A stretch of 64,000 bases of DNA from Pleurocapsa sp. PCC 7319 (GCF_000332195.1 NZ_KB235922.1:2070211-2134210), one strand, 5' to 3'; positions 8,554-19,589 are shown, numbered from the stretch's first letter. Notes: generated by a model from the sequence alone, not told the origin. Made by a program: numbers and translations.

Positions 8554-10050
8554 TCAAAGTTGCTTCATGTATTCCACCAGAGCATCTTTATCTTTAGCTG
8601 GTAAGTCAGTACCATACAAATGACCGCTATTACTATTACCTGGTAGGGTGGTATCTAACTTGAAGTACTGTTTGCCATTTTCCTCGGGGATATTGGAAAC
8701 GAAACCAACGTTGTCGCGATCAAATACGTCATAACCACGATAGAATGCCTTGGGTCGCTTGGCTGGAGGTTCTAATAAGTCTCTTAAGGTTGGCACTGAA
8801 CCATTGTGTAAGTATGGTGCGCGCAACCATACGCCATCAAGAGGCATATTGGCATAGCCATTTGTTTTTTGGAAGTGCTTAAACTGCTGGTCTACTCCTT
8901 GATAACTAATTCCCGCAAATAGCGTTTTTTGGTTCTGGGCTAGTTCTTCTGTATAGGAGTCAAGACGACCTGGATCTGTACCGATTTCTGTAATAGGTAT
9001 TACTGTGCCGACCTTGGAACCATCAAAAGCATGACAGCTAGCACAGTTATTAGCATAGATTTTTTTTCCAGCAGCAGCTAATTCTGGATTAATTGCATAG
9101 GGATAGGTTGGTGCGGGTAGTTCCCAAAGCCAATCCGCAACTCGATGAATGGCACCAAAATCAATCGTAGTCGGGGTGACTAAGGCTAAAGCAGCACTAT
9201 TGTTTCGTTCGTTGACAGAGGTATTATTTCCATCCCAGTGCAATTGCATTCCCTCACGAGGTTTTTGTTGCCAGACGCTAGGAAAATCTGCAATACCATT
9301 CAGTTCTTCTTGGGGTATCTCGTCAGCAGGGGTATTAAACTGACGGGTTTTATACGAGCTAAAAGTATCCACTCGCCCAGGACCATAGGCTGACTGTCGA
9401 TCTAAAAAAGCAAATTTACTTCTTTGAGTAATTAGAGCATCTCTGGTTTGAGGAATAGCAAAATAGCGATAAATCAACTTTTCCAGAGGATTCAGATTTG
9501 CACCCATAGCCTCGATCGCCGGCATCATTTTATCCGCAGTAAACCGCTCATCGATCGCCACATTTGAAAGAAAACGGATATATCCCTCTAAATTAACGGT
9601 ATTAGAAGGCATAGCGGTAATAATCTGCGGTTCACTATCTGGAGTATCTCTAAGTGAACCTGCATGACAAGTTGCACAGTTTTGTGCCACGCGATCAAAG
9701 CCTATTTTAGCTTGAGAAAAACCAATAGGAAGGTCATGTTCTGGTTCTTGAATAAAGCCTAGTGAAGTGTACCCCTCTCCAGGCAATTTATCTGTAAAAA
9801 CAACTGGTAGTGCCTTCCAAACCCAATAGGGAATACCATTAGCAGCTTCTCCCCCAATCGAACCATATTTGTAATGGTCGTTAATATCTGCATACTTAGT
9901 TGTACCGTTACCAAACAATAATGGTGAAACTAAGTAGATTACGATCGCGACCAAAATAGCCACAATAATCCCGAAAATTTTCCACCATATTTGCTTAAAA
10001 TTAGATTCCTGATTTGTTGTTAAATTAGATTCCTGACTTTCTGTAGTCAC
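8554..10050 (-). CDS. Membrane-anchored di-haem c-type cytochrome (RoxA/peroxidase-like)
   Basis: 498 residues. An N-terminal membrane anchor (about 24-48, IIVAILVAIVIYLVSPLLF) is followed by a periplasmic region with two haem c attachment motifs: CATCH at about 124-128 and CASCH at about 335-339. Near the C-terminus, DGVWLRAPYLHNGSVPTLRD matches the conserved segment of MauG/cytochrome c peroxidase-related di-haem proteins, which include the rubber oxygenase RoxA and bacterial fatty-acid dioxygenases. Typical single-haem cytochromes are far shorter. It probably works on the outer face of the cytoplasmic or thylakoid membrane. It may be an electron carrier, a peroxidase or an oxygenase; sequence alone does not decide. 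Neighbours are an Old Yellow Enzyme homologue and lipid hydrolases. Confidence 0.85.
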   Translation of the reverse strand: MTTESQESNLTTNQESNFKQIWWKIFGIIVAILVAIVIYLVSPLLFGNGTTKYADINDHYKYGSIGGEAANGIPYWVWKALPVVFTDKLPGEGYTSLGFIQEPEHDLPIGFSQAKIGFDRVAQNCATCHAGSLRDTPDSEPQIITAMPSNTVNLEGYIRFLSNVAIDERFTADKMMPAIEAMGANLNPLEKLIYRYFAIPQTRDALITQRSKFAFLDRQSAYGPGRVDTFSSYKTRQFNTPADEIPQEELNGIADFPSVWQQKPREGMQLHWDGNNTSVNERNNSAALALVTPTTIDFGAIHRVADWLWELPAPTYPYAINPELAAAGKKIYANNCASCHAFDGSKVGTVIPITEIGTDPGRLDSYTEELAQNQKTLFAGISYQGVDQQFKHFQKTNGYANMPLDGVWLRAPYLHNGSVPTLRDLLEPPAKRPKAFYRGYDVFDRDNVGFVSNIPEENGKQYFKLDTTLPGNSNSGHLYGTDLPAKDKDALVEYMKQL

Positions 10051-10079
10051 TGCTCATCTCCCAAAACTACCAATTACTA

Positions 10080-10127
10080 ACTCCGAACTCCGAACTCCGA
10101 ATTCCGAATTCCGAATTCCGAACTCCA
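10080..10127. repeat. Heptanucleotide tandem repeat (CCGAACT/CCGAATT)
   Basis: Six to seven tandem copies of a 7-base unit CCGAACT or CCGAATT, between the cytochrome gene and the flavin oxidoreductase gene. The same unit recurs inverted at 20538-20574 and at 43425-43438. Confidence 0.9.
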
Positions 10128-10128
10128 A

Positions 10129-11646
10129 CTACATCGGCGGAACATATGGCTTAGGAGGAGGATCGAATACTGTCATCACCTCCTTGGTTCTCGCTTTTGC
10201 TGCTTCCTGCATTGCTTTATCTTGCTCTTCAGCAGTTAGGTTTTGAATCGATCGCTGATAAAAACGTTCTAAGTTGTAGCAGCCTAAAGGTAGCTCTAAA
10301 TATGCTCCCAAGCATTCATTACAATAGGTACAAGGCTTTTGGGCAATATCCCTTCCTGCGTGGAATTGGTTGACCAGATCGTTATTGGCAACTAAGGTGC
10401 GAGCCATACTTACAGCATCTGTATAGCCTTCGGCGATCGCTTTATTGATGTACGATGCCTGTTGAAATCCTCCAGTGGTAATGATGGGAATTTCTTTTAA
10501 ATTCTGCTTGATTTCTTGAGCATCCCTGAGAACTGTACCTTGATGTTTTTCTATTAGTTGTTGAAATTCTGCTGTAGATACGTGTTCTTTGAAAAAGTCA
10601 TCTAGCCATTCATCCTGAATCTCGGAACCTTTGACTGGCTGTTGATAGCGATCGCCGATTTTTTTCGGTAATCGTCGCCAAAGTAATTGGAAAATTGGCT
10701 GGAGTAATCGATAGCGAAACAGAATTAAGTTACGAAAGCTGGCTTTGCCCCCACTTGATGTCATCGTATCGTAGGTATAACGCAGCATTCTCAAAGGAAA
10801 AGGTCCAGAGGGTAATAGAGGGTGCGGAAAAGTACTACCACGAGAAATGTGCAGAGCATCAACTCCATCTTCTTCTAACCACTGACAAATTTGGATTGCC
10901 TCCTCAAAAGTATTACCCGACTTTTGCCAGGGAGGAATAATATTGTTGAATTCTCTTACGCTAATTTTGGCTTGAAGATGAAAGTCTTCTCCTACGACTT
11001 TACGGATTTCTTTGACAATTTCCTGCAAAAATCGATAGCGATTTTTAAGCTCGCCTCCATATTGATCTGTTCGTCGATTGATTGCCGAACTAAGAAATTG
11101 ATTAATTAAGTATCCATGAGAGCTATGGAGTTCAACCCCATCAAGACCAGCTTCTTTGGCTCTGTCTGCTGCTTTGGCAAAGTCTTGAACTATATCTTTG
11201 ACTTTCCAGGTTGGCATTTTGATCGCGGGTAGACCGTTAATTTGATCGGCTTCATCCGTCGAACTAGGAGCTGGCTTGGGATCGATACCATGCGATCGAG
11301 TTAAGGTATTTTCAATTCCTTCGATATCCCTCTGACGACCAGAATGACTAAGCTGAAGGATATATTTGCAATTATATCGATGCACTGCTTCCCCCACAGT
11401 CTGCCAAAAAGGAATTCTGGCATCACAATCTATGGTGACAACATTAGGGGTAATGCGACCTTCAATCGAAATAGGTACATAGGAGGAAACAATTGCTCCA
11501 ACTCCTCCTTTGGCAAACTTATTCTCCCAATTGATCCGAGCTTGAGTTCCAGAACCGTCGTAATTATCCCAACGTCCAGTAACACTAGAGCGAAAAATAC
11601 GATTTTTAACTGTCAGGTGTCGAAATTTCAATGGTTGAAAGATCAT
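10129..11646 (-). CDS. NADH:flavin oxidoreductase, Old Yellow Enzyme family
   Basis: 505 residues. A TIM-barrel flavoenzyme: an N-terminal IFQPLKFRHLTVKNRIFRS segment, the FMN/substrate-binding HSSHGYLINQFLS motif near residue 175, and a GGFQQASYINKAI segment near the end of the barrel. The C-terminal CTYCNECLGAYLELPLGC cluster is the Cys spacing seen where 2,4-dienoyl-CoA reductase-type members bind an Fe-S cluster; the second domain of that family is absent. It reduces activated alkenes with NAD(P)H and FMN in known relatives; substrate here unknown. The gene lies between two di-haem cytochrome genes, 78 bases upstream of one on the same strand and divergent from the other. Confidence 0.9.
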   Translation of the reverse strand: MIFQPLKFRHLTVKNRIFRSSVTGRWDNYDGSGTQARINWENKFAKGGVGAIVSSYVPISIEGRITPNVVTIDCDARIPFWQTVGEAVHRYNCKYILQLSHSGRQRDIEGIENTLTRSHGIDPKPAPSSTDEADQINGLPAIKMPTWKVKDIVQDFAKAADRAKEAGLDGVELHSSHGYLINQFLSSAINRRTDQYGGELKNRYRFLQEIVKEIRKVVGEDFHLQAKISVREFNNIIPPWQKSGNTFEEAIQICQWLEEDGVDALHISRGSTFPHPLLPSGPFPLRMLRYTYDTMTSSGGKASFRNLILFRYRLLQPIFQLLWRRLPKKIGDRYQQPVKGSEIQDEWLDDFFKEHVSTAEFQQLIEKHQGTVLRDAQEIKQNLKEIPIITTGGFQQASYINKAIAEGYTDAVSMARTLVANNDLVNQFHAGRDIAQKPCTYCNECLGAYLELPLGCYNLERFYQRSIQNLTAEEQDKAMQEAAKARTKEVMTVFDPPPKPYVPPM

Positions 11647-12119
11647 TTTTTTTTCCTTTGATACTCATCGAACTAAGGGGACTAACAAGCTTCAGTACGG
11701 TGATTATTTGGTGATATTAAAATTTTGTTTTAAATATTTAATTTAAGCTTATACTTATTACTATCAATTCAAGATTTTGTCTTATTTAAAATCAATTTTT
11801 TGTAATTTTTCTTTGTAAAAAGCTAGAAACTATGTACTAAAAAAGTAGCTTGATCGTGGTTTTGCCATTTTTACTAAAAAACCTCTGAAAGTCAGGTTTA
11901 ATCTATGAAAACCAGAGCTACTTTGAGTTTAGTTAATTTTTGATTTACTTGGTTTTTTAAGATCAATCAATAAAGAAGTTAAATTTTGAGTAAAGATTGA
12001 TTAACTACAAAAAAGTGTGATTTTTCTTAATAAAACTAAGATAAAACTTGAAATTGATTTTCTAGAGAAAAAACTTTTATCAGAACCTAAAAATCTTATA
12101 TTGTCTTTAGGAGAAGTAC
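11647..12119. promoter_or_regulatory. 473-base AT-rich divergent spacer
   Basis: Lies between the flavin oxidoreductase (minus) and the lipoprotein cytochrome (plus), so it must hold both promoters. It is very AT-rich with no ORF and no strong hairpin. A good ribosome-binding site, AGGAGAAG, precedes the ATG at 12120. No operator was recognised. Confidence 0.5.
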
Positions 12120-14258
12120 ATGAAAAAGCTGCATATAGGCATAATAGTCTGCGTGCTGGCGATCGCAATATTGGTGCAAGGTTGTTCTCCCTATGAATAT
12201 CAAGCCACGTCTGTCGAGCGTTTAAGAGAACTAATTGCCGAAGCGGAAGCTAATGGAAACGCAGTCGAGATTGCTACACCTAAGTCCACGCCAGAAGTCG
12301 CCACTCAACCCGCAAAAAATACTAGCCCAAGTTATCCAGAAAAGTCTCAACCAGAACAGTCTGAATATGATCGAGATTATCTTGGTTACCTGCCCGAAAA
12401 ATCTTATGGCAAGCTAACTGAGGCAGAACGACGCGGGTTACAAACTTGGTATTTTTGGACTGCTGGCAATGAGAAATATTTCCGTAACTTAGCCAAAAGT
12501 ACTCACGGAGAAGCCGACTTTTTAAGTTTGTTAGATGCTCGCCCTGATAGCGACACAGTGGATCCATCGCCTCACTACCAGCGCAATGAACGTTTTAAAG
12601 AAATTGGCATCATTAACGATCCTGGTTGTAAGGCAGCCACCAAGCCAGACGAATATGGTTTGTGGCTAGATAATTGCACTCAAGACCCAAATTCCATTGG
12701 TGTTATGGGTGCGCGTAAGTTTCCCAATCCTAATTTCGACCCTGAAGAGTGGGATGTAGCCCAATATTACGCACTAGGAGACAGTAAAGCTCAAATTGAA
12801 CCTCCCTATCGCGTTGGTATCTCCTGTGGAGTCTGTCATATTGCCTATGATCCTCTCAAACCGCCCAAAGACACCGAAAACCCTAAATGGGAAAACATTG
12901 TCGGGGCACTGGGTAATCAGTATCTGAGGGAAGGACAATTATTTGGTAGTACTATCCCCGATGAAGACTTTCGTAAACAAATAATTAATAGTCAGCCCCC
13001 TGGTACTTCTGATACATCTCGCATTGCCACTGATCATATTGATAATCCCAATGCGATCAATGCCATCTTTAACTTGGCTGATCGTCCCAGATATGAAGAG
13101 GTCATGAATGATGGCACGAAAGAAAAAGTACCGCACATTCTCAAAGATGGTGCAGATTCAGTTGGTATTCCTTTAGCTTCTGAGCGAGTTTATATTAATA
13201 TCGGTTCTTGTTCTGATTATTGGTTGACTCTTCACGATCCCTTATTAGGCAGAAAAGCTCAAAAGCCTTTTGATATTGCTACTGCTGAAAAAGATTGTGA
13301 ATTTTGGCCCAAAACAGAAGCTCGTATGGCAGATGCTGAGGAATTTTTGACCACGATCAAGCCCATGTATCTAGCAGATGCCCCAGGAGGGAAAGCTTAT
13401 TTAACTAAAGATCGAGAGGTACTAACCCAAGGTAAGAAAATATTTGCCGATACTTGTGCTAAGTGTCACTCCAGCAAACAGCCACCAGCAGAAATTGCTG
13501 CTGACCCCGAACAGGCTAAAGAATGGTATCGAGAATCTGTCCTCAGTTCTGATTTTCTGAAACATAACTTCTTATCAGATGATCAACGTAAACCAGTAAC
13601 GGAAATTGGTACTAATGCGGCTCGGGCATTAGCAACTAACGCCACCAAAGGTCATGTATGGGAGCAATTCTCCTCCAAAACCTATAAAGAATTACCATCC
13701 CCTGGCAAGCTAACTCTAGAAAATCCTTTCGATGAAGATAAACCCCTAGAATTAGATGTTCCCGCAGGAGGAACGGGCTATTATCGTACTCCTTCTCTGA
13801 TTAGTGTTTGGTCTAGTGCACCTTTGCTACATAACAACTTATTGGGTAAATATAATGCTGACCCTTCCGTGGCAGGACGGATGGAAGCATTTAATGATGC
13901 CATTGAAAAACTGTTATGGCCCGAAAAACGCGATCGCATTATTAATCGAACTGACCGAGATACCCATCTAGCATTAGGCTCACTCCAGGCTGATGTACCT
14001 AAAGGAACACCGATTAAACTTCTGGCTAACTTAGATCCTCGCGAGACACCAAGAACTCTGCAACGGAAATTAAACTCTGAGTTGGGAGGGAGAGTTTTAA
14101 GTTCTCTGGTTGGGTTTGTTCCTGATGATGTACTGACTCCATTACTGTTGAAATACAATCAAGCCCCTGATTTTATTGAAGATCACGGACATGAATTTGG
14201 ATCAGATTTATCCGATGAAGATAAACGAGCCTTAATCGAGTTTCTCAAAACCTTTTAA
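12120..14258 (+). CDS. Di-haem cytochrome c lipoprotein, large
   Basis: 712 residues. The N-terminus is a lipoprotein signal: a hydrophobic stretch ending VQGCSPY with the lipobox Cys at residue 22. A low-complexity linker (about 30-85) follows. Two haem c motifs are visible, CGVCH at 236-240 and CAKCH at 446-450. A GTGYYRTPSLISVWSSAPLLHN segment near residue 555 resembles the conserved region of RoxA-like and MauG-like di-haem proteins; at about 700 residues the length also fits that group. Start chosen at ATG 12120, seven bases after AGGAG. It is divergent from the Old Yellow Enzyme gene across a 473-base spacer. Likely role: an extracytoplasmic haem oxygenase, peroxidase or electron-transfer protein. 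The exact reaction is not determinable here. Confidence 0.85.
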   Translation: MKKLHIGIIVCVLAIAILVQGCSPYEYQATSVERLRELIAEAEANGNAVEIATPKSTPEVATQPAKNTSPSYPEKSQPEQSEYDRDYLGYLPEKSYGKLTEAERRGLQTWYFWTAGNEKYFRNLAKSTHGEADFLSLLDARPDSDTVDPSPHYQRNERFKEIGIINDPGCKAATKPDEYGLWLDNCTQDPNSIGVMGARKFPNPNFDPEEWDVAQYYALGDSKAQIEPPYRVGISCGVCHIAYDPLKPPKDTENPKWENIVGALGNQYLREGQLFGSTIPDEDFRKQIINSQPPGTSDTSRIATDHIDNPNAINAIFNLADRPRYEEVMNDGTKEKVPHILKDGADSVGIPLASERVYINIGSCSDYWLTLHDPLLGRKAQKPFDIATAEKDCEFWPKTEARMADAEEFLTTIKPMYLADAPGGKAYLTKDREVLTQGKKIFADTCAKCHSSKQPPAEIAADPEQAKEWYRESVLSSDFLKHNFLSDDQRKPVTEIGTNAARALATNATKGHVWEQFSSKTYKELPSPGKLTLENPFDEDKPLELDVPAGGTGYYRTPSLISVWSSAPLLHNNLLGKYNADPSVAGRMEAFNDAIEKLLWPEKRDRIINRTDRDTHLALGSLQADVPKGTPIKLLANLDPRETPRTLQRKLNSELGGRVLSSLVGFVPDDVLTPLLLKYNQAPDFIEDHGHEFGSDLSDEDKRALIEFLKTF

Positions 14259-14276
14259 TTAATTTTAAGTAAGGTA

Positions 14277-14301
14277 TTAAGGTGAGCAATGCTCACCTTA
14301 A
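14277..14301 (+). terminator. Perfect 11-bp stem hairpin after the cytochrome gene
   Basis: TTAAGGTGAGC-AAT-GCTCACCTTAA begins 18 bases after the stop of the 712-residue cytochrome. It is followed by AT-rich sequence but not a strict T-run, so it could be an intrinsic terminator or an mRNA-stabilising hairpin. Confidence 0.6.
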
Positions 14302-14428
14302 ATTTATAGTAAGGTAAAAAGCCACGAGCAAAGATTCATTTCACGACTTGGCAATTTTCGATGATTTGGCAATCGAGGCAAGTTTCAAATGCTACACTGT
14401 TTGTCCGTTGGCTATCAGTGATCAGCAA

Positions 14429-14698
14429 TCAGTAATGATAACGACATTGAAGAAAAATTAACTTACCATTACCTATTTGATATACAAGTCGATGTTCTTG
14501 AGTAATTCTCCTTGACCAACGATCTCCAGGTAAGTATTTTAATTTCTCGGGTTTACCAATTCCTGTGGTAGGGTTTGCTATTGTCGCCTCAAGCAAGTCT
14601 AAAATACGGTCACAAATTTTACGATCTTTTTTTGCCCACCAACGTAAATCATCCCGAAATTGAGAATCAAAAATAACGCTCCTATCGCTCAATACCAA
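14429..14698 (-). CDS. yoeB: YoeB-type toxin (mRNA endoribonuclease)
   Basis: 89 residues, the usual size for the family. It reads VIFDSQFRDDLRWW, then KPEKLKYLPGDRWSRRI, EHRLVYQI and a final CRYHY. These are the RelE/YoeB-fold landmarks: the catalytic Glu of KPEKLK, the Arg of the SRRI/EHR segment, and the terminal His-Tyr. YoeB cleaves mRNA at the ribosomal A site when freed from its antitoxin. The start overlaps the antitoxin gene by 17 bases, so translation is coupled. The pair sits alone between the cytochrome and the large sensor gene, typical of a mobile toxin-antitoxin cassette. Confidence 0.92.
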   Translation of the reverse strand: MVLSDRSVIFDSQFRDDLRWWAKKDRKICDRILDLLEATIANPTTGIGKPEKLKYLPGDRWSRRITQEHRLVYQIGNGKLIFLQCRYHY

Positions 14699-14978
14699 AC
14701 TCCTGACAAAGTTCAGCTAGGCTTTGTGATTTTAAATCGGGTTCATTCTCGATCGCGTCTGCCCTTTCCATAGCGGCTATCAGCTTTTGAGCATTAGCAG
14801 GAGATTTAAAAAGATGTAAGGTTTCTAGAATGTTAGATAATTCATCGGCAGCTAAAATTGCCACATCCTCTTTACCTTGTCGGGTAACAACAATAACACT
14901 GCGTTCAGCGATCGCTTGATCGAGTATTGAAGCTAAATTTTGGCGTAGATTGGTATAGTTTGTTTGTTGAGCCAACAT
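14682..14978 (-). CDS. yefM: YefM/Phd-type antitoxin
   Basis: 98 residues. The N-terminal DNA-binding part (TNYTNLRQNLASILDQAI, then VVTRQGKEDVAILAADEL) is characteristic of the Phd/YefM fold. The C-terminal acidic region should wrap the YoeB toxin encoded immediately downstream. It is first in the operon, as expected, and probably represses its own promoter in the spacer at 14979-15092. That spacer holds palindromic TAAGTACA/TGTACTTA sequence (14983-15006), a candidate operator. Confidence 0.92.
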   Translation of the reverse strand: MLAQQTNYTNLRQNLASILDQAIAERSVIVVTRQGKEDVAILAADELSNILETLHLFKSPANAQKLIAAMERADAIENEPDLKSQSLAELCQEFGIER

Positions 14979-14982
14979 ATAA

Positions 14983-15006
14983 TTAAGTACAGATATATGT
15001 ACTTAA
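14983..15006. promoter_or_regulatory. Candidate YefM operator palindrome
   Basis: TTAAGTACAGATATATGTACTTAA is an inverted repeat (TTAAGTACA/TGTACTTAA) four bases upstream of the antitoxin start. YefM family proteins bind palindromes containing TGTACA-like cores, so autoregulation here is plausible. Confidence 0.55.
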
Positions 15007-15092
15007 GATAACAAATAATTTGAGCAACATGACATATTTATTCGTGGGATGAGCTTAAGGCATCATAATTTTGGAATTAACCTATAAAAAAG

Positions 15093-18000
15093 TCACCTTT
15101 TGAGCCATTGCTTAATGACATTGGTCAAATTATTCAGATCTATAGGTTTACTAATATAATCATCCATTCCCGCATCTAGACATTTTTGACGATCGCCTGT
15201 CATGGCATTTCCAGTTAGTCCGATAATTATCGTATGTCGCTGTTTTGCTTCTCTCTGGCGGATGATCTGAGTTGCCTGATACCCGTCTAATATAGGCATC
15301 TGGCAATCCATTAAAATCAGATCGTATTCACAGCTGGCTAAAGATTCCAATGCTTCTTGACCATTATTCACGCGGTCTAATTCGTAACCTAGAGGTTGCA
15401 ACATCATAAATAGCAAATCTCGATTATCGAGATTATCGTCCACAATTAACAAGCGTTTAGCTCGAGAAGAATCAGTTGAAGTTTTCAGGGGAAGATTGGG
15501 ACTAGTTTCTGACTGGCTAATGTCTCTGGCGATATCAGTTACCTTTAAGGGTAAAGTAAACCAAAAGGTTGAGCCTTGACCGACGATACTTTCAACCTTA
15601 AGTTCGCCTCCCATCAATTCCACAATCCGACGACTAATAGTCAATCCCAAACCAGTACCTCCATACTGGCGCGTAGTAGAACTATCAGCTTGAGTAAAGG
15701 CTCGAAAAAGTTTTTCCTGCTGTTTTTGGGGTATACCGATTCCCGTATCTTCTATTGTGAAACGAACGATCAAAAGATCGGCCAATATATTTGATTCAGG
15801 GGCGATCGCTATTTTAATTTGCCCTTGGTCAGTAAATTTGAGGGCATTACCGACTAAATTATTTAAAACCTGCCTCAATCGAAAATCATCACCGATAAAA
15901 TATGGTGGTAGCTCTTCAGAAATAGTTAAACTTAACTCCAATCCTTTGGCTTGAGTTTGAGGCATAAAGGATTGAAGCAGATTTTGCGCCATTTTTGCCA
16001 TGTCAAACGGCTCAAAATCTAGTTTTAGCTCTCTAGCTTCAATTTTAGACAGATCGAGAATGTCATCAATCAGAGTTAATAGCCTAGTGCCGTTTGATTT
16101 CAAAGTTTTTAACAAGCCACGCTGTTCGGCATTCAGTTCAGTTAAATCGAGTAGTTGACCAACCGCTAAAATTGCATTCATGGGAGTACGAATTTCGTGA
16201 CTCATATTCGCCAGAAAATCGCTTTTAGCTTGATTAGCTGAGTCAGCAGCTTGAGCAACAGCGATCGCTTCTTCCAAGGCTCGATTTTGACGCATCAGCT
16301 CTGCCTCAATTTGCTTGCGTTCAGTAATGTCCATCACTGTACCGTAAAGCTTCATTACCTTTTCTTTGCTGTCACAAGCAGCTCGACCGATGCTGTTAAG
16401 ATAGCGAACTTTACCATCAGGAGAATCACAGCGAAGATCTAGGTTAAAAGGAATTGAGTAATTGATTAACTGTTGAAAAGCATCTCTAATTAGCTTCTGG
16501 TCTTCGGTCGGATGAAGTTGAATCAGTTCGTCAAAGGTCGGAACTGGTTGCTGGGGCTCTAAACCGTAAATTCGATATAGTTGTGCCGACCAAATAGCCC
16601 TAGCTGAACCCACCTTAAATTGTTCAGTGGGGATATTTATTTCCCAATTACCAATGTTGGCTAGCTTTTGAGCTTCGAGTAGCTTAGTTTCACTTTCTCG
16701 TAGATTTACTTCTGCTTCAATGCGATCGCTAATTTCCATCACTACAGAACCAACACCTCGATTCCCATTGAGTAGATCTACAGGATAAAAGCTGGCAGTC
16801 CAGTAGCGAATTACGTCTGGGTTAGCATTAGTGCTACCACTCATTTCTACATTGCAAACAGGTCGTTCTGTTTCAATAACTTGACGTAAAACTGGCTCAA
16901 TTGAATCTGCTAAATTGGGAATAACTTCACTGGCGGTTTTACCAATATGTTCTGCTACTGACAAACCATTGATATCGGCTAAGGCTTGATTGATCCGCAG
17001 ATATTTTAAGTCTGAGTCATGTAAACTCAAACCAGCAGGACTAGTACTGTAAAGATTTTCTAATAAGGAATTTGCGCCTCTGAGTTTTACTTGGGTTCGT
17101 TTGAGTTCTTCAATTTTGACAAAAGTAACCACTACCCCATCACTTTTGCCATCTTCTCGTAGATAAAGATTGGCTCGCATCAATAACTGTACCCCTGTTT
17201 TGGCGATACTAACTTCTAACTCTAAGGGTTGTTCGCGATTAATTACCTGCTTTAAAATATCAGGCAGATCATGCAATTCTAAATTGTTAGTAATATCAGT
17301 TAAAGGACGACCCATATCCTTGGGCTTGATATTGATTACCTCTGTAGCGGCAGGAGTAAACTTACGAATATTGAGGTGGGAATCCAAAAACACAACACCA
17401 ATATCAGTACTGCGAAGTAGGTTATCGATATCGTTGTTTAATTGAGTTAACTCGGCAATTTTAGACTGATGTTCGGCATTAACTGTATATAACTCTTCAT
17501 TAACTGACTGTAGCTCTTCGTTAATGCTTTGTAATTCCTCATTGGAAGCCAGCAATTCTTCATTAGTTGCCTGCTGTTCTTCGTTCGTAGTTTCTAGTTC
17601 TTCAATCGTTACCTGCAAGTTCTCACGAGTCTGTTGTAGTTCGTATTCTAATTCTGTAATCTGCTGTGCAGCTTCTTCATCCAGATCGAATCGCATTGCT
17701 ACAGGAGATACAATAGTGGGTGCTTCAACTTCTAGAACCACAATTATATAATCTCCCAAGGAAATATTATCGCCTTCTGAACCGACTCGCAGAGTAACGT
17801 TTAATTCTTCTCCCTGACGATTTATTTTAATTCCTGTATATAAAACAGGCTGGCGATCGCGTCTGGCACGATGAAGAGCAGTAGATAAAGGCAGTTTTAA
17901 TTCTGGATTAACGATTTCGATTACGTCTAGCATCGCCTCCCCTACGGGAAACTCCAATAACTGTGCTGCATTATAAAAAACTCGTATTAGTAGATTATCT

Positions 18001-19589
18001 CGATCTACCAATAAGCAAGTCAACTGTCGCTCGTTCAAACAATACTTGAATACTTCCTGCAACAGACGATCTAACTGCTGATTACTTTTGGATTTACCTC
18101 TAGTTAAACCTGGTAACTTGGTTACCATTGTTTGCCTGGCAATTTGTCCAATTGAGAGGGTAATATCTCGTCGCTTACGAAACATTTTCCATTTGGTGTG
18201 TACCACCGAAAATTCTTCAGATAAATCTCCTAAAGTTTCCGACCCCCCCAAAAACAAAATTCCTTGAGGTGCGAGAGCAAAATGGAGTAACCGCAAAACC
18301 TGTTGTTGAAGCTGTGGCTGCATATAAATCAGCACGTTACGGCAACTCACCAAGTTCATTTTCGAAAAGCCCGCATTCTTGGTTAAGTCGTGGGGAGCAA
18401 CAATTAACATTTCTCTTAAAAAACGTTTGACCTGAAAATGCTCTCCAGTAAAAGTAAAATATTTTTCTAAACGTTCAGGATCAATATTATTACTGATACT
18501 TTCAGGATAGATACCTTTGGCAGTTATTTCTAAAGCATTGGTATCAAGATCGGTGGCAAAAATTTTCACCTGAATCTCTTTATTTGCCTGAGAAATTGCT
18601 TCATCTACTAACATTGCCATCGAATAGGCTTCTTCTCCGCTGGCACAAGCTGAAACCCAAACTCTCATCTGTTGATGAGGTTGTAATCGCTCAATGATTT
18701 CTGGTAAAACCTTAGATTCCAGAAATTCCCAGGCGGGTTTATCGCGAAAAAACTGAGTTACGCCGATTAATAAATCCCGACGTAGTAATTTTTGCTCTTC
18801 CTCAGAATCTTCAAGTAACTTAATATATTCTTTGAGATTTTCACAGTGAGTAAGGGCACAGCGATGATGGATGCGACGGGATAAGGTACTGATTTTATAG
18901 TGAGAAAAGTCGATTTCTTCCCGTTCTGCTAAGACATTTAAAATAGTCTGTAGCTGTTCGGGGTCAATTAGTACAGCTTCTTCTGATGAAGAGTCGGGAA
19001 AATTATCGGAAAAGCGGATTAACTCGAATACAGTTTGGGCTAATTCTTGAGGCGAGAGAATTTCATCTACTAAACCAGACGGAATGGCACTACTGGGCAT
19101 ACTATTAAACTGAGCAGTTTCTGGAGACTGTACCAGTCCAATACCACCAACTCGGCCAATTGCCTGTATTCCTTCTGTACCATCATTGCCCGTTCCCGAC
19201 AGCAAGATGGCAATCTTTTTTTCTCCCCATCCTTCCACTAAAGAGCGAAAAAATTTGTCTATCGGATAATCAAAAGAATCGGGAGACTTTAGTAAACATA
19301 AACGATGCTCATTAACTACTAAATGTTTTTTAGGAGGTAGAACATAAACATGACTTGGTTCAATCTCCATCCCATCCTCAATCGAGTGCACAGGCATAAC
19401 CGTTTTGCGCTGGAGGATCTCCGTCATCATACTTTTGAAATCGGGAGAAAGATGCTGTACAACTATGAATGCAGCATTGGGATGGTCAGGCAAGTTGCCA
19501 AAAAATGACTCTAAAGCTTGTACTCCCCCTGCTGAAGCACCAATAGCTACGAGAAAAAAATTTTTAGAGTCTGAGAATGATTTAGTCAT
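15093..19589 (-). CDS. CheB-CheR-PAS-histidine kinase-receiver hybrid sensor
   Basis: 1498 residues. Domains in order: CheB methylesterase (about 8-190; [11 protein letters not shown] nucleophile, [18 protein letters not shown]); CheR methyltransferase (about 210-480; [18 protein letters not shown]-binding motif); a heptad coiled coil with repeated [19 protein letters not shown] (about 645-725); three PAS domains (about 730-1100); HisKA with [15 protein letters not shown]; HATPase with [15 protein letters not shown] and GTGLGLTIS; and a C-terminal receiver with DCQMPILDG. No membrane helix, so it is cytoplasmic. This architecture is widespread in bacteria and links adaptation-type methylation chemistry to a two-component relay. 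No cognate regulator gene is adjacent. Domain order is certain; the signal sensed is unknown. Confidence 0.95.
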   Translation of the reverse strand: MTKSFSDSKNFFLVAIGASAGGVQALESFFGNLPDHPNAAFIVVQHLSPDFKSMMTEILQRKTVMPVHSIEDGMEIEPSHVYVLPPKKHLVVNEHRLCLLKSPDSFDYPIDKFFRSLVEGWGEKKIAILLSGTGNDGTEGIQAIGRVGGIGLVQSPETAQFNSMPSSAIPSGLVDEILSPQELAQTVFELIRFSDNFPDSSSEEAVLIDPEQLQTILNVLAEREEIDFSHYKISTLSRRIHHRCALTHCENLKEYIKLLEDSEEEQKLLRRDLLIGVTQFFRDKPAWEFLESKVLPEIIERLQPHQQMRVWVSACASGEEAYSMAMLVDEAISQANKEIQVKIFATDLDTNALEITAKGIYPESISNNIDPERLEKYFTFTGEHFQVKRFLREMLIVAPHDLTKNAGFSKMNLVSCRNVLIYMQPQLQQQVLRLLHFALAPQGILFLGGSETLGDLSEEFSVVHTKWKMFRKRRDITLSIGQIARQTMVTKLPGLTRGKSKSNQQLDRLLQEVFKYCLNERQLTCLLVDRDNLLIRVFYNAAQLLEFPVGEAMLDVIEIVNPELKLPLSTALHRARRDRQPVLYTGIKINRQGEELNVTLRVGSEGDNISLGDYIIVVLEVEAPTIVSPVAMRFDLDEEAAQQITELEYELQQTRENLQVTIEELETTNEEQQATNEELLASNEELQSINEELQSVNEELYTVNAEHQSKIAELTQLNNDIDNLLRSTDIGVVFLDSHLNIRKFTPAATEVINIKPKDMGRPLTDITNNLELHDLPDILKQVINREQPLELEVSIAKTGVQLLMRANLYLREDGKSDGVVVTFVKIEELKRTQVKLRGANSLLENLYSTSPAGLSLHDSDLKYLRINQALADINGLSVAEHIGKTASEVIPNLADSIEPVLRQVIETERPVCNVEMSGSTNANPDVIRYWTASFYPVDLLNGNRGVGSVVMEISDRIEAEVNLRESETKLLEAQKLANIGNWEINIPTEQFKVGSARAIWSAQLYRIYGLEPQQPVPTFDELIQLHPTEDQKLIRDAFQQLINYSIPFNLDLRCDSPDGKVRYLNSIGRAACDSKEKVMKLYGTVMDITERKQIEAELMRQNRALEEAIAVAQAADSANQAKSDFLANMSHEIRTPMNAILAVGQLLDLTELNAEQRGLLKTLKSNGTRLLTLIDDILDLSKIEARELKLDFEPFDMAKMAQNLLQSFMPQTQAKGLELSLTISEELPPYFIGDDFRLRQVLNNLVGNALKFTDQGQIKIAIAPESNILADLLIVRFTIEDTGIGIPQKQQEKLFRAFTQADSSTTRQYGGTGLGLTISRRIVELMGGELKVESIVGQGSTFWFTLPLKVTDIARDISQSETSPNLPLKTSTDSSRAKRLLIVDDNLDNRDLLFMMLQPLGYELDRVNNGQEALESLASCEYDLILMDCQMPILDGYQATQIIRQREAKQRHTIIIGLTGNAMTGDRQKCLDAGMDDYISKPIDLNNLTNVIKQWLKR

